A stretch of 64,000 nt of DNA from Inia geoffrensis (taxonomy: Eukaryota > Chordata > Mammalia > Artiodactyla > Iniidae), in assembly GCA_036417435.1 (NCBI GenBank), contig CM070910.1, forward strand, positions 72,586,784 to 72,650,783, given 5' to 3'. Both the position numbers and the translations under genes were made by a program. Below are positions 26,991-40,679 of this stretch, in pieces (the first letter of the stretch is position 1; every line of letters begins with the position of its first letter). The notes under the pieces were generated by a model. It did no database searches. It worked only from the letters and a program-made list of their open reading frames with translations, and was not told the origin of the DNA.

Positions 26991-29549
26991 TCTTAACCAG
27001 TACACCAGCACTAACTCGTGCCCTCACACGTACGCTAACCCTTAAGTGTTGTCGTACCTTAAACTGTACCCTAATCCCTCCCCATTCCCTAACACTAACC
27101 CTAACGCGAATCCTAACCCTGACTCTCACCCGAAACCTTACCCTCACACGTTACCTAATCTTAACCAGTACACCAACACTAAACCGTGCCATCACACGTA
27201 CGCTAACACTAAACCGCAGCCGTACCATAAACAGTACCCTAAATCCTCTCCCTTCCCTAACCATAACGTTAAACCGAACCCTAACCCTGACACTCACCCG
27301 AAGCTTTACACTCACCCGTGTCCTAATTTTAACCAGTACATCAACACTAACCAATGACCTCCAACGTAGTCTAACACTAAACCGTTGCCGTTCCCTAAAC
27401 TGTACCCAAATCCGTCCCCGTTGCCTAACACTAAGCCTAACACAATCCCTAGCCCTGTCCCTCACCCGAAGCCTTACCCTCACCCGTGCCCTAATCTTAA
27501 CCAGTACACCAACACTAACTCGTGCACTCACACGTACGCTAACCCTTAAGCGTTGTCGTACCCTAAATTCTACCCTAATCCCTCCTCATTCCCTAACCCT
27601 AACCGTAACCCAAACCCTAAACCTGACCTTCACAAGAAGCCTTACACTCACCCGTGACCTAATCTTAACCAGTAGGCGAGCAATAACTTGTGCCCTCACA
27701 CGTACACTAACCATTAATCATTGTCGTTTCCTAAACTGTACCCTAATCTCTCCCCTTTCCCTAACCCTAAACCTAACACTAATCCTAACTCTGACCTTCA
27801 CCCGAAGCCCTACCCTCACCCGTGTCCTAATTTTAACCAGTACATCAACACTAACCTATACCCTCCAACGTAGCCTAACCCTAAACCGTTGCTGTACCTT
27901 AACCTGAACCATAATCCTTCCCTATTGCCTAACACTAACCCTAACCCGATCCCTAATCCTGTCCCTCATCCGAAGCCTTACCCTCACGCGTGCCCTAATC
28001 TTAACCAGTACACCAACACTAACTCGTGCCCTCACACGTACGCTAACTCTTAAGCGTTGTTGTACCCTAAACTGTACCCTAATCCCTCGCCATTCCCTAC
28101 CCCTAACCCTAACACCAATACTAACACTGACCCTCACCTGAAGCCTTATCCTCACCGGTGACTTAAACTTACCCAGTACACCAAAACTAAACTGTGCCCT
28201 CACACATACGCTAACCCTATACTGCAGCCGTATCCTACCTGTACCCTAATCCCCCTCCACTCCCTAACCCTAACCCTAACCCAAACCCTAACCCTGACAC
28301 TCACGAGAAGCTTTACCCTCACCGGTGTCCTAATTTTAACCAGTACATCAACACTAACCAATGACCTCCAACGTAGTCTCACACTAAACCATTGCCGTAC
28401 CCTATCCTGTACCCAAATCCATCCCCGTTGCCTAACACTAACCCTTACACGGTCCCTAGTTCTGTCCCTCACCCGAATCCTTACACTCACCCGTGCCCTA
28501 ATCTTTACCAGTACACCAACACTAACTCGTACCCTCACAGGTAGGCTAGCCCTTAAGGGATGTTGTACCCTAACCTGTACCCTAATCCCTCACCATTCCC
28601 TAACCCTAACCCTAACCCAAATCCTAAACCTGAACCTAACCCGAAGCCTTACCCTCACCCGTGCCCTAATCTTAACCAGTACACCAACACTAACTCGTGC
28701 CTTCACACGTGCTCTAACGCTTAAACACTGTCGTACCCTAAACTGTATCCTAATCCCTTCCCATTCCCTAACCATAACCCTAAACAGAATAGTAGCACTG
28801 ACACTCACCCGAAACCTGACTCTCACACGTGACCTTATCTTAACCAGTACACCAACAGTAAACTGTGCCCTCACTCGTACACTAATCCTAAACAGCAGCC
28901 GTACCCTAACCTGTACCCTAATCCCTCTCCATTCCCTAAACCGAACCCAAACCTGACATTCACCCGAAGCTTTACCCTCACCCATGTCCTAATTTTAACG
29001 AGTACATCAACATTAACCCATGCCATCCAATGTAGGCTAATCCTAAACCATTGCCATACCCTAACCTGTTCCCTAAACCCTCCCCATTCCCTAACCCAAA
29101 CCCTGACCCGAATCCTAACCGTGACACTCACCCGAAGCCATACGCTCACCCGTGACCTAATCTTAATCAGTAAAGCAACACTAAACTTTACACTCACACG
29201 TACGCTAGCTCTAAGCCGCAGCTGGACCCTAACCTGTACCCTAATCCCTCTCCATTCCCTAACCCTAACCCTAACACGAACACTAAACCTGACACTCACC
29301 TGAAGCTTTACCCTCACCCGTGTCCTAATTTTAACCAGTACATCAACACTAACCCATTCCCTCCAACGTAGGCTAACCCTAAACCGTTGCCGTACACTAA
29401 CCTGTACCCTAATCCCTCCCCATTTCCTAACCCTAACCCTAAACGAAACCCTAAACCTGACCCTCTTCTGAGGCCTTACCCTCACGCGTGACCTATTCTT
29501 AACCAGTACACCATCATTAACTGGTGCCCTCACACATACGTTAACCCTT

Positions 29550-29605
29550 AAGCGTTGTCGTTCCCTAAACTGTATCCAAATCCCTCCCCATTCCCTAACC
29601 CTAAC
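29550..29605 (+). repeat. Scar of a one-monomer (167-bp) and a one-hexamer (6-bp) deletion in copy 2
   Basis: In copy 1, CTTAAGCGTTGTCGT occurs at 16,994 and again 167 bp later at 17,161. In copy 2 only one remains, with the first monomer's left side joined to the second monomer's right side. About 50 bp further on, copy 1 has one more CCCTAA before CTAACACGAATCC than copy 2. Together these explain the 173-bp change of offset exactly. Confidence 0.85.
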
Positions 29606-30840
29606 ACGAATCCTAAACCTGACCCTCACCCGAAGCCTTACCCTCACCCGTGCCCTAATCTTAACCAGTACACCAACACTAACTCGTGCCCTCACACGTA
29701 CGCTAACACTTAAGCATTGTTGTACACTAAACTGTACCCTAATCCCTCCCCATTCCCTACCCCTAACCCTAACACCAATACTAACACTGAACCTCACCCG
29801 AAGCATTACCCTCACCGGTGTCCTATTTTTAAACAGTACATCAAAACTTACACATGCCCTCCAATGTAGGCAAACCCTCAACCGTTGCCATACCCTAACC
29901 TGTACCCTAATCCCTCCCCATTGCCAAGCCTTAACCTTAACACGATACCTAATCCTGTCCCTCACCGAAGCCTTACACTCACCCGTGCCCTAAACTTAAC
30001 CAGTACACCAACAATAACTTGTGCCCTCACACATACACTAACCGTTAAGTGTTGTCGTACCCTAAACTGTACCCTAATCCCACCCCATTCCCTAACCCTA
30101 ACCCTAACCTGAATTCAAACCCTGACCCTCACCCGAAGCCTTACCCTCACCTGTGACCTAATCTTAACCAGTACACCAACACTAAACTGTGCCCTCACAC
30201 GTACGTTAACCGTATACTGCAGCCGTACCCTAACCTGTACCCTAATCCCTCCCCATTCCCTAACCGTAACCCTAACACGATCCCTAATCCTGTCCCTCAC
30301 CCGAAGCCTTACCCACACCCGTGCCCTAATATTAACCAGTACACCAACACTAACTCTTGCGCTCATAAGTACGCTAACCCTTAAGCGTTGTCGTACCCTA
30401 AACTGTATCCTAATACCTCCCCATTCACTAACACTAACCGTAACCCAAATCCTAACCCTGACCCTCAACCGAAGCCTTACCCTCTCCCGTGCCCTAATCT
30501 TAACCAGCACACCAACACTAAACCGCGCCCTCAAACGTACGCTAACCGTAAACCGCAGCCGTACCTTAAACTGTACCCTAATCCTTCCCCTTTAGCCTAC
30601 CCTAACCCTAACCCGAACCCTAACGCTTACACTCAACAGAAGCTTTACCGTCTTCAGTGTCCTAATTTTAACCAGGACATCATCAGTAACCCATGTGCTC
30701 CAACGTAGGCTAACCCGAAACCGTTGCCGTACCCAACCTGTACTCTAATCCCTCCCCATTCCCTAACCCTAACCTTAACTCAAACCCTAAAAATGACCCT
30801 CTTCCGAGGTCTTACCATCACTCGTGACCTGATCTTAACC

Positions 30841-32502
30841 AGTACACCAACACTAACTCGTGCCCTCACACGTACGCTAACCCTTAAGCGTTGTCGTACG
30901 CTAAACTGTACCTTAATCCCTCTCCATTCCCTAACCCTAACTCTAACCCGAATCCTAACCCTGACCCTCACTTGAAGCCTTACCCTAACCCGTGACCTAA
31001 TCGTAAGCAGTACACCAACACTAAACCGTGCCCTCACCCGTACACTAACCCTTAAGCGTTGTCGTACCCTAACCTGTACCCTAATACCTCTCCATTACAT
31101 AACCCTAACCCTAACCCGAACCCTGAACCTGAACCTCTTCCGAGGCCTTAAACTCACCCGTGCCCTAATCTTAACCAGTTCACCAACACTAACTCGTGCC
31201 CTCATACGTACGCTCAACCTTAGGTGCTGTGGTACCCTAAACTTTACCCAAATCCCTCCCCATTAACTAACCCTAACCCTAACCCAATCCCTAACCCTGA
31301 CACTCACACGAAACCTTACCCTAACCCGTGTCCTAATTTTAACTAGTACCTCAACACTAACCCATGCCCCCCAACGTAGGCTAACCCTAAACCGTTGCGA
31401 TAACCTAACCTGTACCCTAATCCCTCCCCATTCCCTAACCCTAACCCTAACCCAAACCCTAAACCTGAACCTCTTCCGAGGCCTCACACTCACCCGTGCC
31501 CCAGTCTTAACCAGTTCACCAACACTAACTCGTCCCTTCACAGGTACGCTACCCCTTAAGCACTGTCGTACCATAAACTGTACCCAAATACCTCCCCATT
31601 TGGTAACCCTAACCCTAACCCTAACCCTTAACATAACTCAAAGCCTTACCCTCACCCGTGACCTAATCTTAACCAGTAAACCAACACTAAACTTTGCACT
31701 CACACGTACGCTAGCTCTAAACCGCAGTCGGACCCTAACCTGTCCCCTAATCCCTCCCCATTCCCTAACTCTAAACCTAACCCTAAACCTGACGCTCCCC
31801 AGAAGCCTTACATTCACCCGTGCCCTAATCTTAATCAATACATCAATACAAACCCGTGCCCTCACACATACACGAACTCTAAACCGTTGCTGTACAGTAA
31901 CCGGTAATCTAATACCTCCCCATTTCCTAACCCTAACCGTAACATGATCCCTAATCCTGTCCCTCACCCGAAGCCTTACCCTCACCCGTGCCCTAATCTT
32001 AACCATTACACCAACACTAACTCGTGCCCTCACACGTACACCAACCCTTAAACGTTGTCGTACATTAAACTCTACCCGAATCCCTCCCCATTCCGTAATA
32101 CTAACCCTAACCCGAATCCTAACCCTGACCCTCACCCGAAGCCTTACCTTCACCGGTGACCTAATTTTAACCAGTACACCAACACTAAAACGTGCTCTCA
32201 CATGTACGTTAACACTAAACCGCAGCCGTACCCTAACCTGTACCCTAATCACTCTCCATTCCCTAACCCTAACCCGAACCCTAACGCTGACACTCACCAG
32301 AAGCTTTACCCTCACCCGTGTCCTAATTTTAACCAGTATATCAACAATAACACAGGTTCCCCAACGTAGGCTAACACTAAACCGTTGCCGTACCCTAACC
32401 TGTACCTTAATCCCTCCCCATTGCCTAACACTAACCCTAACCCGATCACTAATCCTGTCCCTCACCCGAAGCCTTACCCTCACCCGTGCCCTGATCTTAA
32501 CC
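30841..32502 (+). repeat. 1,662-bp segment present only in copy 2 (about ten monomers)
   Basis: Copy 1 lacks this stretch. At 18,440-18,470, copy 1 matches 30,820-30,840 to the left and 32,503 onward to the right, with the switch inside a shared CTGATCTTAACC. The segment is not a duplicate of its flanks. The simpler reading is a deletion in copy 1 by exchange between two monomers ten apart, leaving a hybrid monomer, rather than an insertion in copy 2. Part of it (31,200-31,640) is a diverged relative of 21,680-22,110. Confidence 0.8.
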
Positions 32503-35500
32503 ACTACACCAACACTAACTCGTGCCCTCACACGTACGCTAACTCTTAAGCATTGTCGTATGCTAAACTGTACCCTAAGCCCTCTCCATTCCCTAACAGT
32601 AACCCTAACCCGAATCCTTACCCTGACCTTCACCCGAAGCCTTACCCTCAACCGTGCCTTAAACTTTACCAGTTCACCAACACTAACTCGTGACCTCACA
32701 CGTACGCTAACCCTTAAGCACTGTCGTACCCTAAACTGTACCCTACTCCCTCCCCATTCCCTAACACTACCCCTAACCCGAAACGTAACCCTGACACTCA
32801 CCCGAAGCTTTACCCTCACCCGTTTCCTAATATTAACCAGTATATCAACGCTAACCCATGCCCTCCAACGTAGGCTAACCCTAAACCTTTGCCCTACCCT
32901 AACCTGTACCCTCATCCCTCCCCATTCCATAACCCTAACCCTAACCCAAACCCTAAACCTGACCCTCTTCTGAGGCCTTACCCTCACCCGTGCCCTAAAC
33001 TTAACAACTACACCAACACTAACTCGTCCCTTCACAGGTACGCTACCCCTTAAGCACTGTCGTACCCTAAACTGTACCCTAATACCTACCCATTTGCTAA
33101 CCCTATCCCTAACCCTAATCCTAACCCTTAACATAACCCAAATCCCTACCCTCACCCGTGACCTAATCTTAACCTAGTACAACAACACTAAACCATACCC
33201 TCACACGTACGCTAACCCTAAACCGCAGCCATACCATAACCTGTACCCTAATCCCTCTCCATTCCCTAACCCTAACCCTAAACCGAACCCTAACCCTGAC
33301 AGTCACCCGAAACTTTACCCTCATCCGTGTCCTAATTTTAACCAGTACATCAACACTAATCCATGCCCTCCAACGTAAGCTAACCCTAAACTGTTGCTGG
33401 ACCCTAACCTGTACCCTAATCCCTCCCCATTCCTTAACCCTAACCCTAACCCGAATCCTAACCCTGACCCTCACCCGAAGCCCTACCCTCATGCGTGGCC
33501 TAATCGTAACCAGTACACCAACACTAACTCGTCCCCTCACACGTACGCTAACCCTTAAGCTTTGCCGTACCCTAAACTCTACCCTAATTCCTCCCCATTC
33601 CCCAACCCTAACCCTAACCCAAATCCTAATCCTGACCTTCACAAGAAGCCTTACACTCACCCGTGACCTAATCTTAACCGGTACACGAGCAATAACTCGT
33701 GCCCTCACACATACACTAACCATTAATCATTGTCGTTTCCTAAACTGTACCCTAATCTCTCCCCATTCCCTAACCCTAACCCTAACACTAATCCTAACCC
33801 TGGCCCTCAACCAAAGCCTTACCCTCATCCGTGCCCTAATCTTAACCAGCACACCAACACTAAACCGTGACCTCACACGCACGCTAACCCTAAAACACAG
33901 CCGTACCCTAAACTGTACCCTAATCCTTCTCCATTAACCTACGCTAACCCTAACCCGAACCCTAACGCTGACACTCAACAGAAGCTTTACCCTCTCCAGT
34001 GTCCTAATTTTAACCAGTACATCAACACTAACCCATGCCCTCCAACGTAGGCTAACCCGAAACCGTTGCCGTACCCAACCTGTACCCTAATCCCTCCCCA
34101 TTCCCTAACCATAACCTTAACCCAAACCCTAAAAATGACCCTCTTCCGAGGTCTTACCCTCACTCGTGCCCTGATCTTAACCAGTACACCGACACTAACT
34201 CGTGCTCTCACACGTACGCTAACCCTTAAGCGTTGTCGTACCCTAAATTCTACCCTAATCCCTCCCCATTCCCTAACCCTAACCCTAACCCAAACCTGAC
34301 CTTCACAAGAAGGCTTACACTCACCCGTGACCTAATCTTAACCAGTAGGCTAGCAATAACTTGTGCCCTCACACGTACACTAACCATTAATCATTGTCGT
34401 TTCCTAAACTGTACCCTAATCTCTCCCCATTCCCTAACCTTAACCCTAACACTAATCCTAACTCTGACCTTCACCCGAAGCCCTACCCTCACCCGTATCC
34501 TAATTTTAACCAGTACATCAACACTAACCTATGCCCTCCAACGTAGGCTAACCCTAAACCGTTGCTGTACCTTAACCTGAACCATAATCCTTCCCCATTG
34601 CCTAACCCTAACCCTAACCCGATCCCTAATCCTGTCCCTCACCCGAAGCCTTACCCTCACGCGTGCCCTAATCTTAACCAGTACACCAACACTAACTCGT
34701 GCCCTCACACGTACGCTAACACTTAAGCGTTGTTGTACCCTAAACTGTACCCTAATCCCTCGCCATTCCCTACCCCTAACCCTAACACCAATACTAACAC
34801 TGACCCGCACCTGAAGCCTTATCCTCACCGGTGACTTAAACTTACCCAGTACACCAAAACTAAACCGTGCCCTCACACGTACGCTAACCCTAAACTGCAG
34901 CCGTATCCTACCTGTACCCTAATCCCCCTCCACTCCCTAACCCTCACCCTAACCCTAACCCAAACCCTAACCCTTACACTCACGAGAAGCTTTACCCTCA
35001 CCGGTGTCCTAATTTTAACCAGTACATCAACACTAACCAATGACCTCCAACGTAGTCTAACACTAAACCATTGCCGTACCCTAACCTGTACCCAAATCCG
35101 TCCCCGTTGCCTAACACTAACCCTTACACGATCCCTAGTTCTGTCCCTCACCCGAATCCTTACACTAACTCGTGCCCTAATCTTAACCAGTACACCAACA
35201 CTAACTCGTATCATCACCCGTACGCAAACCCTTAAGGGATGTTGTACCCTAACCTGTACCCTAATCCCTCACCATTCCCTAACCCAACACAAACCCAAAT
35301 CCTAAACCTGACCCTCTTCTGAGGCTTAACCCTAACCCGTGCCCTAATCTTGACTAGTACACCAACACTAACTCGTGCACTCACACGTACGCTAACCCTT
35401 AAGCGTTGCAGTACCCTAAACTCTAACCTAATCCCTCCCCATTAACTAACCCTAACCCTAACCCGAACCCTAACCCTGGCACTTACCCGAAACTTTACCC

Positions 35501-38500
35501 TCACCCGTGTCCTCATTTTATCTAGTACCTCAACACTAACCCATGCCCTCCAACGTAGGCTAACCCTAAACCGTTGCCATAGCCTAACCTGTACCCAAAA
35601 CCCTCCCCATTCCCTATCCTTAACCCTAACCCGAACCCTGAACCTGAACCTCTTCTGAGTTCTTACACTCACCCGTGCCCTAATCTTAACCAGTTCACCA
35701 ACACTAACTTGTGCCCTCACACGTACGCTAACCCTTAAGTGCTGTGGTACCCTTAACTGTACCCAAATCCCTCCCCATTAACTAACCCTAACCCTAACCC
35801 GATCCCTAACCCTGACACTTACACGAAACCTTACCCTAACCCATGTCCTAATTTTAACTAGTACCTCAACACTAACCCATGCCCCTCAACGTAGGCTAAC
35901 CCTAAACTGTTGCGATAACCTAACCTGTACCCTAATCCCTTCCCATTCCCTAACCCTAACCCTAACCCAAACCCTAAACCTGAACCTCTTCCGAGGCCTC
36001 ACACTCACCCGTGCCCCAATCTTAACCAGTTCATCAACACTAACTCGTCCCTTCACAGGTACGCTACCCCTTAAGCGCTGTCGTACCCTAAACTGTACCC
36101 GAATACCTCCCCATTTGCTAACCCTATCCCTAAACCTAATCCTAACCCTTAACACAACCCAAAGCCCTACCCTCACCCATGCCCTAATCTTAACCAGTAC
36201 ACCAGCACTAACTCGTGCCCTCACACGTACGCTAACCCTTAAGTGTTGTCGTACATTAAAATGTACCCTAATCCCTCCCCATTCCCTAACACTAACCCTA
36301 ACGCGAATCCTAACCCTGACTCTCACCCGAAGCCTTTCCGTCACACGTGACCTAATCTTAACCAGTACACCAACACGAAACCGTGCCATCACACGTACGC
36401 TAACACTAAACCGCAGCCGTACCACAACCAGTACCCTAAATCCTCTCCCTTCCCTAACCATAACCTTAAACCGAACCCTAACCCTGACACTCACCTGAAG
36501 CTTTACACTCACCCGTGTCCTAATTTTAACCAGTACATCAACACTAACCAATGACCTCCAACGTAGTCTAACATTAAACCATTGCCGTTCCCTAAACTGT
36601 ACCCAAATCCGTCCCCGTTGCCTAACACTAACCCTAACACAATCCCTAGTCCTGTCCTTCACCCGAAGCCTTACCCTCACCCGTGCCCTAATCTTAACCA
36701 GTACACTAACACTAACTGGTGCCCTCACACGTTCGCTAGCCCTTAAGTGATGTTGTACCCTAACCTGTACCCTAATCCCTCCCCATTCCCTAACCCTAAC
36801 CCTAACCCAAATCCAAAACCTGACCCTCTTCCGAGGCCTTACCCTCACCCGTGCCCTAATCTTAACTAGTACACCAACAATAACTTGTGCCCTCACATGT
36901 ACGCTAACCCTTAAGCGTTGTCGTACCCTAAACTGTACCCTAAACCCTCCCCATTCCTTAACCCTAAAACGAATCTTAACCCTGACCCTAACCCGAAGCC
37001 TTACCCTCACCCGTGCCCTAAACTTAATCAATACAGCAATATTAACCCGTGACCTCACACGTACACGAACCCTAAACCGTTGCCGTACACTAACCTGTAA
37101 CCTAATCCCTCTCCATTGCCTAACCCTCACCCGATCCCTAATCCTGTCCCTCACACGAAGCCTTATCCTCACCCATGAACTAAACTTAACCAGTACACCA
37201 ACACTAACTCGTGCCCTCACACTTACGCTAACCCTAAAGCATTGTCGTACCCTAAACTGTACCCTAATCCCTCCCCATTCCCTAACCCTAACCCTAACCC
37301 GAACCCTAACCCTGACACTCACACGAAACCTTACCCTAACCCGTGTCCTAATTTTAACTAGTAACTCAACACTAACCCATGCCTCCCAATGTAGGCTAAC
37401 CCTAAACCGTTGTGATAACCTAACCTGTACCCTAATCCCTCCCCATTCCCTAACTCTAACCCTAACCCAGTCCCTAAACCTGAACCTCTTCCGAGGCCTC
37501 ACATTCACCCGTGCCCCAATCTTAACCAGTTCACCAACACTAACTCGTCCCTTTACAGGAACGCTACCCCTTAAGCGCTGTCGTACCCTAAAATGTACCC
37601 TAATACCTCCCCGTTTGCTAACCCTAACCCTAACCTTAATCCTAACACTTAACGTAACCCAAAGCCTTACCCTCACCCGTGACCTAATCTTAACCAGTAA
37701 ACAAACACTAAACTTTTCACTCACATGTACGCTAGCTCTAAACCTCAGACATACTCTAACCTGTACCCTAATCCTTCTCCATTCCCTAACTCTAACCCTA
37801 ACCCGAACACTAAACCTGACACTCACCCGAAGCTTTACCCTCACCCGTGTTCTAATTTTAACCAGTACATGAACAGTAATCCATGCCCTCCAACGTAGGC
37901 TAACACTAAACCGTTGCGGACACTAACCTGTACCCTAATCCCTCCCCATTGCCAAGCCTTAACCTTAACACGATCCCTAATCCTGTCCCTCAGCTGAAGC
38001 CTTACCCTCACCCTTGCCCTAATCATAACCAGTACACCAGCACCAAGTCGTGCCGTCACACGTACGTTAACCCTTAAGTGTTGTCGTACCTTAAACTGTA
38101 CCCTAATCCCTCCCCATTCCCTAACACTAACCCTACCCCGAATCCTAACCCTGACCCTTACCCGAAGCCTTACCCTCACACGTGACCTAATCTTATCCAG
38201 TACACTAACACTAAACCGTGCCATCACACGTAAGCTAACACTAAACGACAGCCGTACCATAACCAGTACCCAAATCCCTCTCCCTTCCCTAACCATAACC
38301 TTAAACAGAACCCTAACCCTGACACTCACCCGAAGCTTTACACTCACCCTTGTCCTAATTTTAACCAGTACATCAACACTAACCAATGACCTCCAACGTA
38401 GTCTAACACTAAACCGTTGTCGTTCCCTAACCTGTACCCAAATCCATCCCCGTTGCCTATCACTAACCCTAACACGATCCCTAGTCCTGTCCCTCACCCG

Positions 38501-40679
38501 AAGCCTTACCCTCACCCGTGCCGTACTATTAACCAGTACACCAACACTACCTCGTGCCCTCACACGTACGCTAACCCTTAAGGGATGTTGTACCCTAACC
38601 TGTACCCTAATCCCTCCCCATTCCCTAACCCTAACCCTAAACCAAATCTTAAACCTGAACCTCTTCTGACGCCGTACCCTCACCTGTGGCCTAATCTTAA
38701 CTAGTACACCAACACTAACTTTTGCCCTCACACGTACGCTAACCCTTAAGCTTTGTCATACCCTAAACTGTACCCTAAACCCTCCCCATTCCCTAACCCT
38801 AACCCTAACCCGAATCCTAACCCTGACCCAAACCCGAAGCCTTACCCTCACCCGTGCCCTAAACTTAATCAATAAATCAATATTAACCCTTGACCTCACA
38901 CGTACACGAACCCTAAACCGTTGCCGTACAGTAACCGGTAACCTAATACTTCCCCATTTCCTAACCCTAACCCTAACACGATCCCTAATCCTGTCCCTCA
39001 CCCGAAGCCTTACCTTCACCCGAGCCCTAATCTTAACCAGTACACCAACACTAACTCATGCCCTCACACGTACGCCAATGCTTAAGCTTTGTCGTACATT
39101 AAACTCTACCCGAATCCCTCCCCATTCCCTAACACTAACCCTAACCCGAATCCTAACCCTGACCCTCACCTGAAGCCTTACCCTCACCGGTGACCTAATC
39201 TTAACCAGTACACCAACACTAAAACGTGCTCTCACATGTACGCTAACCCTAAACCGCAGCCGTACCCTAGCCAGTACCCTAATCACTCTCCATTCCCTAC
39301 CCCTAACCCTAACCTGAATCCAAACCCTGAACCTCACCCGAAGCATTTCCCTCACCCGTGCCTAATCTTAACCAGTACACCAACACTAAACTGTGCCCTC
39401 ACACGTACGTTAACCCTAAACTGCAGCCGTACCCTAACCTGTACCCTAATCCCTCCCCATTCCCTAACACTAAACCTAACCCTAAACCTGTCTCTCCCCA
39501 GAAGCCTTACATTCACCTGTGCCCTAATCTTAATCAATACATCAATACTAACCCGTGCCCTCACACGTACACGAACTATAAACTGTTGCCGTACAATAAC
39601 CGGTAACATAATCGCTCCCCATTTCCTAACCCTAACCCTAACACGATCCCTAATCCTGTCCCTCACCCGAAGCCTTACCCTTACCTGTGCCCTAATCTTA
39701 ATCAATACATCAATACTAACCCGTGCCGTCACACGTACACGAACTCTAAACTGTTGCCGTACCCTAACCTGTACCGTAATCACTCTCCATTCCCTAACCC
39801 TAACCCTAGTCCAAACCCTAACCCTGACACTCACCCGAAGCTTTACCCTCAACCGTGCCCTAATTTTAACCAGTACATCAAGACTAACACAGGCTCTACA
39901 ACGTAGGCTAAAACTAAACTTTGGCCGAACCCGAACCTGTACCCTGATCCCTCCCCATTGCCAAACCCTAACCCGATCCCTAATCCTGTCCCTCAACTGA
40001 AGCCTTACCCACACCTGTGCCACAATCTTAACCAGTACACCAGCACTAACTCGTGCCCTCACACGTACGCTAACCCTTAAGTGTTGTCGTACCTTAAACT
40101 GTACCCTAATCCCTCCCCATTCCCTAACACTAACCCTAACCCGAATCCTAACCCTGACCCTCACCCGAAGCCTTACCCTCACACGTGACCAAATCTTAAC
40201 CAGTACACCAACACTAAACCGTGCCATCACACGTATGCTAACACTAAACGGCAGCCGTAACATAACCAGTACAATAATCCCTCTCCCTACCCTAACCATA
40301 AACTTAAACCGAACCCTAACCCTGACACTCACCCGAAGCTTTACACTCACCCGTGTCCTAATTTTAACCAGTGCATCAACACCAACCAATGACCTCCAAC
40401 ATAGTCTAACACTAAACCATTGCCGTTATCTAACCTGTACCCAAATCCGTCCCTGTTGCCTAACACTAACACTAACACGATCCCTAATCCTGTCCCTCAT
40501 GAGAAGAATTACCCTCACCCGTGTCCTAATCTTAACCAGTACACCAACACTAACTCGTGCCCTCACACGTACGCTAACCCTTAAGCATTGTCGTACCCTA
40601 AACTGTACCCTAATACCTCCCCATTTGCTAACCCTATCCCTAACCCTAATCCTAACCCTTAACATAACTCAAAGCCTTA

